Positions 54,405 through 58,380 of a stretch of DNA of 58,380 nucleotides are shown here, piece by piece; the first letter of the stretch is position 1, and the number at the start of each line of letters is the position of its first letter. Below the pieces are notes generated by a model. That model had not been told where the DNA came from. It made no database searches and saw only the letters and a list, made by a program, of their open reading frames with translations. A program made the position numbers and the translations under genes. Source of the DNA: Beroe ovata (lineage: Eukaryota; Ctenophora; Nuda; Beroida; Beroidae); assembly GCA_946803715.1 (NCBI GenBank), contig CAMPET010000002.1, positions 129,299 to 187,678 of the forward strand, in the 5' to 3' direction.

Positions 54405-54629
54405 ATGCGTCTCGGAGGCGGCAACTTCAGAACTCCCCGTCCCAAACTCACGGGTAACAAGGGACACGGCGGCTCGAGGACGGTGAAGAAGAGCAATGTG
54501 TCCAAGAGGGATGTGTCCAAGGACGATAAGATGGAGCTAGAGACTCCTGACAGCATCTTCGGGGACGATCAGACTGATGAAGAGCAGAAAGGGGGATTCT
54601 TTGATGCCATTGGGAATAGTGGAGGAGGG
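54405..54629 (+). CDS. ATG-initiated exon 4 of 4: 75 codons, ends in GGG at a phase-0 donor
   Basis: It opens MRLGGGNFRTPRPKLTG and ends AIGNSGGG at GTGAGT (54630). Basic first half, acidic second half. SIFGDDQTDEEQKGG vaguely echoes NIFGGGDEEEEQEQKG of the exon at 45554, consistent with related alternative first exons. No continuation is seen to the window end, so the common downstream exons would lie beyond 58380. Confidence 0.55.
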
Positions 54630-54639
54630 GTGAGTCAAC

Positions 54640-54840
54640 CAAATTCGTCATATGTCTGTGTGTATGTGCGTGTTTGTTTGTGTTTGTGTTTGTTTTTGCG
54701 GGTGTATGTGACATGTGTGAAGTGTGCAGTGTGAATATGAGTGTGTGTGTGCGTGTGTGTGTGTGTGCGAGTGTACTGTGTGTGCGTGTGTGTCTGTGTC
54801 TGTGTGTGTGTGTGTGTNTGTGTGTGTGTGTGTGTGTGTG
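54640..54840. repeat. long interrupted GT microsatellite with one N (54818)
   Basis: Begins 10-20 bp after the donor at 54630. The N probably reflects unresolved repeat length. Confidence 0.85.
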
Positions 54841-56624
54841 CCGATACACGTTGAACAGCCTGTTTCCGTGGTTTAACCATGACCCGCGGATCCGTCACCA
54901 GTGTCATGTTAACACATTACATATTGTCAAGTAGAAACATCATTACTGATTGCTGGTGTAGCACCATTGCCGGATACCTTGCGTTAATGCGTTGCGTGAC
55001 TTTGTTTCCACTTTACAATGTTATGGGTATCCTATGGGCTGCCGTTTTCATGGATATCCTTATCAAAGTTTTTTCATCGGTGTCAATTATATTGATTTAT
55101 CCTTGCCAGCAATGTAGGGGGTGTCCACCACAACAATGACAAGGACCATTGGCCAATGCGTGATACTCATGAGTTCTGGACTAAACCACAAAGAAGGGGG
55201 GGGATATTGTGAACCAGGAGGTGATCTATTGTTGTACCGGTGAATATTATAGATCCAGGGTCTTTTATTCTCACTCAACCAGGATAAGAAAGGACAATAA
55301 GGTTGGATCTCACTGAGTCACTGATCATTGATCGATTACTAGACTAATAAACTGATAAATCACTTTATGATCATTTGCACCGATATCATCCACCGATTAT
55401 TGACAGGTAAGCTGACAAATTCCCATCCACACATGTTTTCCCCTCAAGCTATAAATCACCTACCATAATTGTCTCCCAAACAATGTCAATTGTCATTCTA
55501 GCGACAGCTATTACGTGAGAGAGCGCTGGAAATATCATTATCCTTTTGTTTTTTCACGATAAATCATCCCAGACCGAATAGAATCGAGATCACATCTCTG
55601 CATATGCATGTGTGATCATCAGTCATCACGCCATGACGTACACACTGTCATCATTAATGTATATCGTGGCATTAACCCTGTCTGCTGGTGCTGGTGCGGG
55701 TCACATGATAACTATTGATAATCACACCTAATTACGGGTGTATAATTAGCAGTGATGATTAGATGGGAAATCTGGAACATGCAAGTTGTTGCATTCAAAA
55801 TCCCAGACTGAACAATTGCAATATACAGCTGAGCTGCTGAGAATCTAAAGAAATTACCTACTGTGATGCACAAGTGACATATTTCCTTAGTTAACTTTAA
55901 CTGGTGACAGTCCACAATGTATCAAAAGCAGTAGTTACAGCAAAAGTTGTGTCAGTGTGTTGGACCGGTTTCAGAGGAACAAAACCGACCCCGACAAAGC
56001 TACGGGTTCGAAAACAAACTAGTGTCAGTGTCTGAGGCCATGGTCTCAGTGGTCTAATCCTGTTCCAGAACAAAACCGCAATACCGCATAGGTAGCTTAC
56101 TTGCTTGCTTGATAGTTTCTCATCCCGTGTCTGGATTAGAATTGCACCTGTATCACATGGTAGTCGGTCATTTGACCTAACTGGACATTTGGCCTAACTG
56201 GACATTTGGCCTAACTGGACATTTGGCCTAACAATCTGTACTAAAATTTACGGTCATTTGGCCTTACTGGACATTTGGCCTAAAACTCATTTCAATTTTC
56301 ATTCTACTGGACTGTTTCTGTTTAGGCCATTCACATGTGTATAACATCATACTGCACCTGTGTATGACATCACATTTTGTATGTTACACAGACTTCCCTT
56401 TTCCTGGATGAATCGTGCCATTGCCATATATAATTACAACTATGTAGTGCCAATATAATAGGGCGTATATCATATAGCTCGTTTATTATAGACTCTATAA
56501 TTGCTCCTTGGTGTCCACTTGCATCTCCGATTCCCACTCTTCACACCATTACAATGGGTTCCACACGGTAACTTCGGGTTATAGGTCTCCCTATGGAGAG
56601 TTAGCTCTTTACTCTAATCCAGGA
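54841..56624. other. non-coding, with a 17-bp tandem repeat
   Basis: 56166-56283 carries about five copies of ACATTTGGCCTAACTGG. No exon with a convincing acceptor and coding signal is found. Confidence 0.5.
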
Positions 56625-56632
56625 CGTGTAAC

Positions 56633-57044
56633 CAGTGGTGCAAATCCAGGGGGGGAGGGGGGGATATATCCCCCCCCCAATAATTTGGTGCCATCCCCTC
56701 CAATAATTACAAATATCTTCCCCTCCAAAATGTATGGATTGTAGACCTACGGTGTTGCAACCTATAGTTGGTACTAGTATTTTCTAGTTTTTGATCGTTC
56801 CCTAACATTTTTGAACGTTGGAATTTCGCTACACTATGGTCAATGTCATTTCCCCAAAGTCTTTGTGTTACTCTTATGATATGTCCCATGAGTTCGAACT
56901 CATGTGAACGGTCATTTTCAATCATAACTCAATTATCTTAATTAACACTTTTTACTACCATCCCCCCAATTCGAGAGAAAGTCAAAAATATGCCCCTAAG
57001 AACGGATTATACCCCCCAATGAAAAACACGGATTTGCACCACTG
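56633..57044. mobile_element. 412-bp non-autonomous hAT-type element
   Basis: Perfect 15-bp terminal inverted repeats CAGTGGTGCAAATCC. The element is flanked by a perfect 8-bp target duplication CGTGTAAC (56625-56632 and 57045-57052). The CAGTGGTG terminus and 8-bp duplication are hallmarks of hAT. The interior has G and C runs and no transposase. The intact duplication points to a fairly recent insertion. Confidence 0.92.
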
Positions 57045-57656
57045 CGTGTAACTTTACCGTATAGCATGCAAATTGTAATATTCATATTGAAAACTGATTT
57101 TTTCATCTATTTAACGTTTCATAACGTGCTATGTTGTAGCACCCTTCACTACAGCTATGACGAACTCTAGCTTCATCTCATTGTTCACCTATAGACTATC
57201 GTCGCATGACTATCGTCGCATGAAGGTAACGACGTCGTTTCGAACCGTCATTTCTGATATGACGGTCTTGGGTAGACTGATCTTTGTATTTCGTTGGACA
57301 ACCCAGAACATAAATGTTGCCCTTCCTATCGTTTCCACTTTCCATCATCCATGTTGCCTTACTTTTTAGCAATTTGATATCATTGCATGTTTCAAAAATA
57401 AAAATGTTAGGTATGAGAATAAGTCTGCAAAATCCCTATCCAACTTGGTTTTTTTTCGATCTATAATGAGTTATTAGCCTCAGCAGTAATCACAGATCCT
57501 GGTCCATTTTCTCGCAGTTTTTGCGATCTATAACGCGATCCATATAGCAATGGTGAAACATTTATACGGAGTTTTTGGTGATTATGAAATTAATGAAAAC
57601 CCCGGAGCACAATTCGTCTCAACCCAACAACAATTTCACCATCATTTCTCCAGACC

Positions 57657-57973
57657 GCGTCCGACTAATTCCACTCTTTGTCACTGTTTTGGGGTTACTG
57701 ATAGAGCAATGTATTATACCTAATGCAGGGGCAATGCTGTATTATTGTCACTGGTCAGTGCAGTCAGCATGTATGTCATAACGTGGCACACTGCGTCCGA
57801 CTAATTCCACTCTTTGTCACTCTTTGCACCACTGCCAGGTTCCAGCTGATAGAGCAAAATTATACATTATAAAGCCGGGGCAATGCTCTATCATTGTCAC
57901 TGACCAGTGACAATGATAGAGCGGTACCTCTGTTTAGTGCAGTCAGCATGTATGTCATAACGTGGCACACTGC
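57657..57973. repeat. imperfect tandem duplication with an internal palindrome
   Basis: 57657-57792 and 57793-57973 share GCGTCCGACTAATTCCACTC at the start and GTATGTCATAACGTGGCACA near the end. The second copy contains a perfect 18-bp inverted repeat (57885-57922, GCTCTATCATTGTCACTG) absent as such from the first. Confidence 0.8.
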
Positions 57974-58255
57974 ATTATCCTTGGTATTAATTCAGGAGTC
58001 ATCATGACGGTGTAACCGTTCACTTGGTCATCACTATTCATGAGCCATGCATTGTTAGATTGTAACTGATGGGCGATGGCAGTCCTCGGAGTCTGGATAG
58101 CGGTATTTAAGTCCAGCTCACCCCACTTGCTGTAACCATTGTCTTACCCACGCTCGTTACCCAATATCGTTACTCATAGATATCGTTACCCCAAGATGCA
58201 CCCCGCACCGCCATACCTTGACACTCCACTGTTCGCATCCACTAGATGCAACATC

Positions 58256-58380
58256 ACACCTACTATAAATCTACCGCCACATGTACTACAGATACCGCCA
58301 CACACCTACTACAGATACCGTCACACACTTACTACAGATACCGTCACACACTTACTACAGATACCGTCACATGTACTACA
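58256..58380. repeat. ~23-bp tandem repeat running off the right edge
   Basis: Units of the type TACCGTCACACACTTACTACAGA, at least five copies, continuing past the window. Confidence 0.85.

Overview
This is animal genomic DNA: intron-rich genes with short GT-AG introns, metazoan gene families, abundant CA/GT microsatellites, MITE-like elements and a scaffolded assembly with N gaps. Nothing in the sequence fixes the phylum. An invertebrate is likely and an early-branching one is possible, but that is inference.

Layout. 76-1633 (+) is the 3' end of an alpha/beta-hydrolase (arylacetamide-deacetylase/HSL type). 2030-19859 (+) is a complete secretory-pathway Ca2+/Mn2+ ATPase (SPCA, ATP2C1-like) whose exons I could join in phase throughout. 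It has two mutually exclusive N-terminal coding ends, at 2030-2435 and at 6686-6922. A complete SLC35F-type transporter (10885-12540, -) is nested in one of its introns, together with a tRNA-derived SINE-like element. 20769-21878 (-) is a five-exon gene I do not recognise. 22243-22829 (-) is an intronless, atypical Rho GTPase with a 2-nt frame break. 25461-31247 (-) is a large putative transcription factor: a Cys/His-rich core followed by Ser/Pro, His and Gln-rich tails. 32949-34469 (-) is another unrecognised five-exon gene. 36314-37956 (+) is a six-exon secreted, Cys-containing protein behind a TATA box. From 45554 to 54629 (+) lie four ATG-initiated exons of 75-199 codons. Each ends at a phase-0 splice donor and none has a visible downstream partner; they look like alternative first exons of a gene whose body lies beyond the right edge.

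The rest is intergenic or intronic sequence with minisatellites, inverted-repeat elements (the clearest is a 412-bp hAT-type element with a perfect 8-bp target duplication at 56633-57044) and two long N gaps. Seven isolated single N bases occur. Five sit between near-identical direct repeats, the pattern expected when overlapping contig ends (probably two haplotypes) are abutted rather than merged. Those duplications are therefore probably artefacts.

The genes do not form a pathway. SPCA and the SLC35F-like transporter may both act in the endomembrane system, but their linkage here is a nesting, not an operon.
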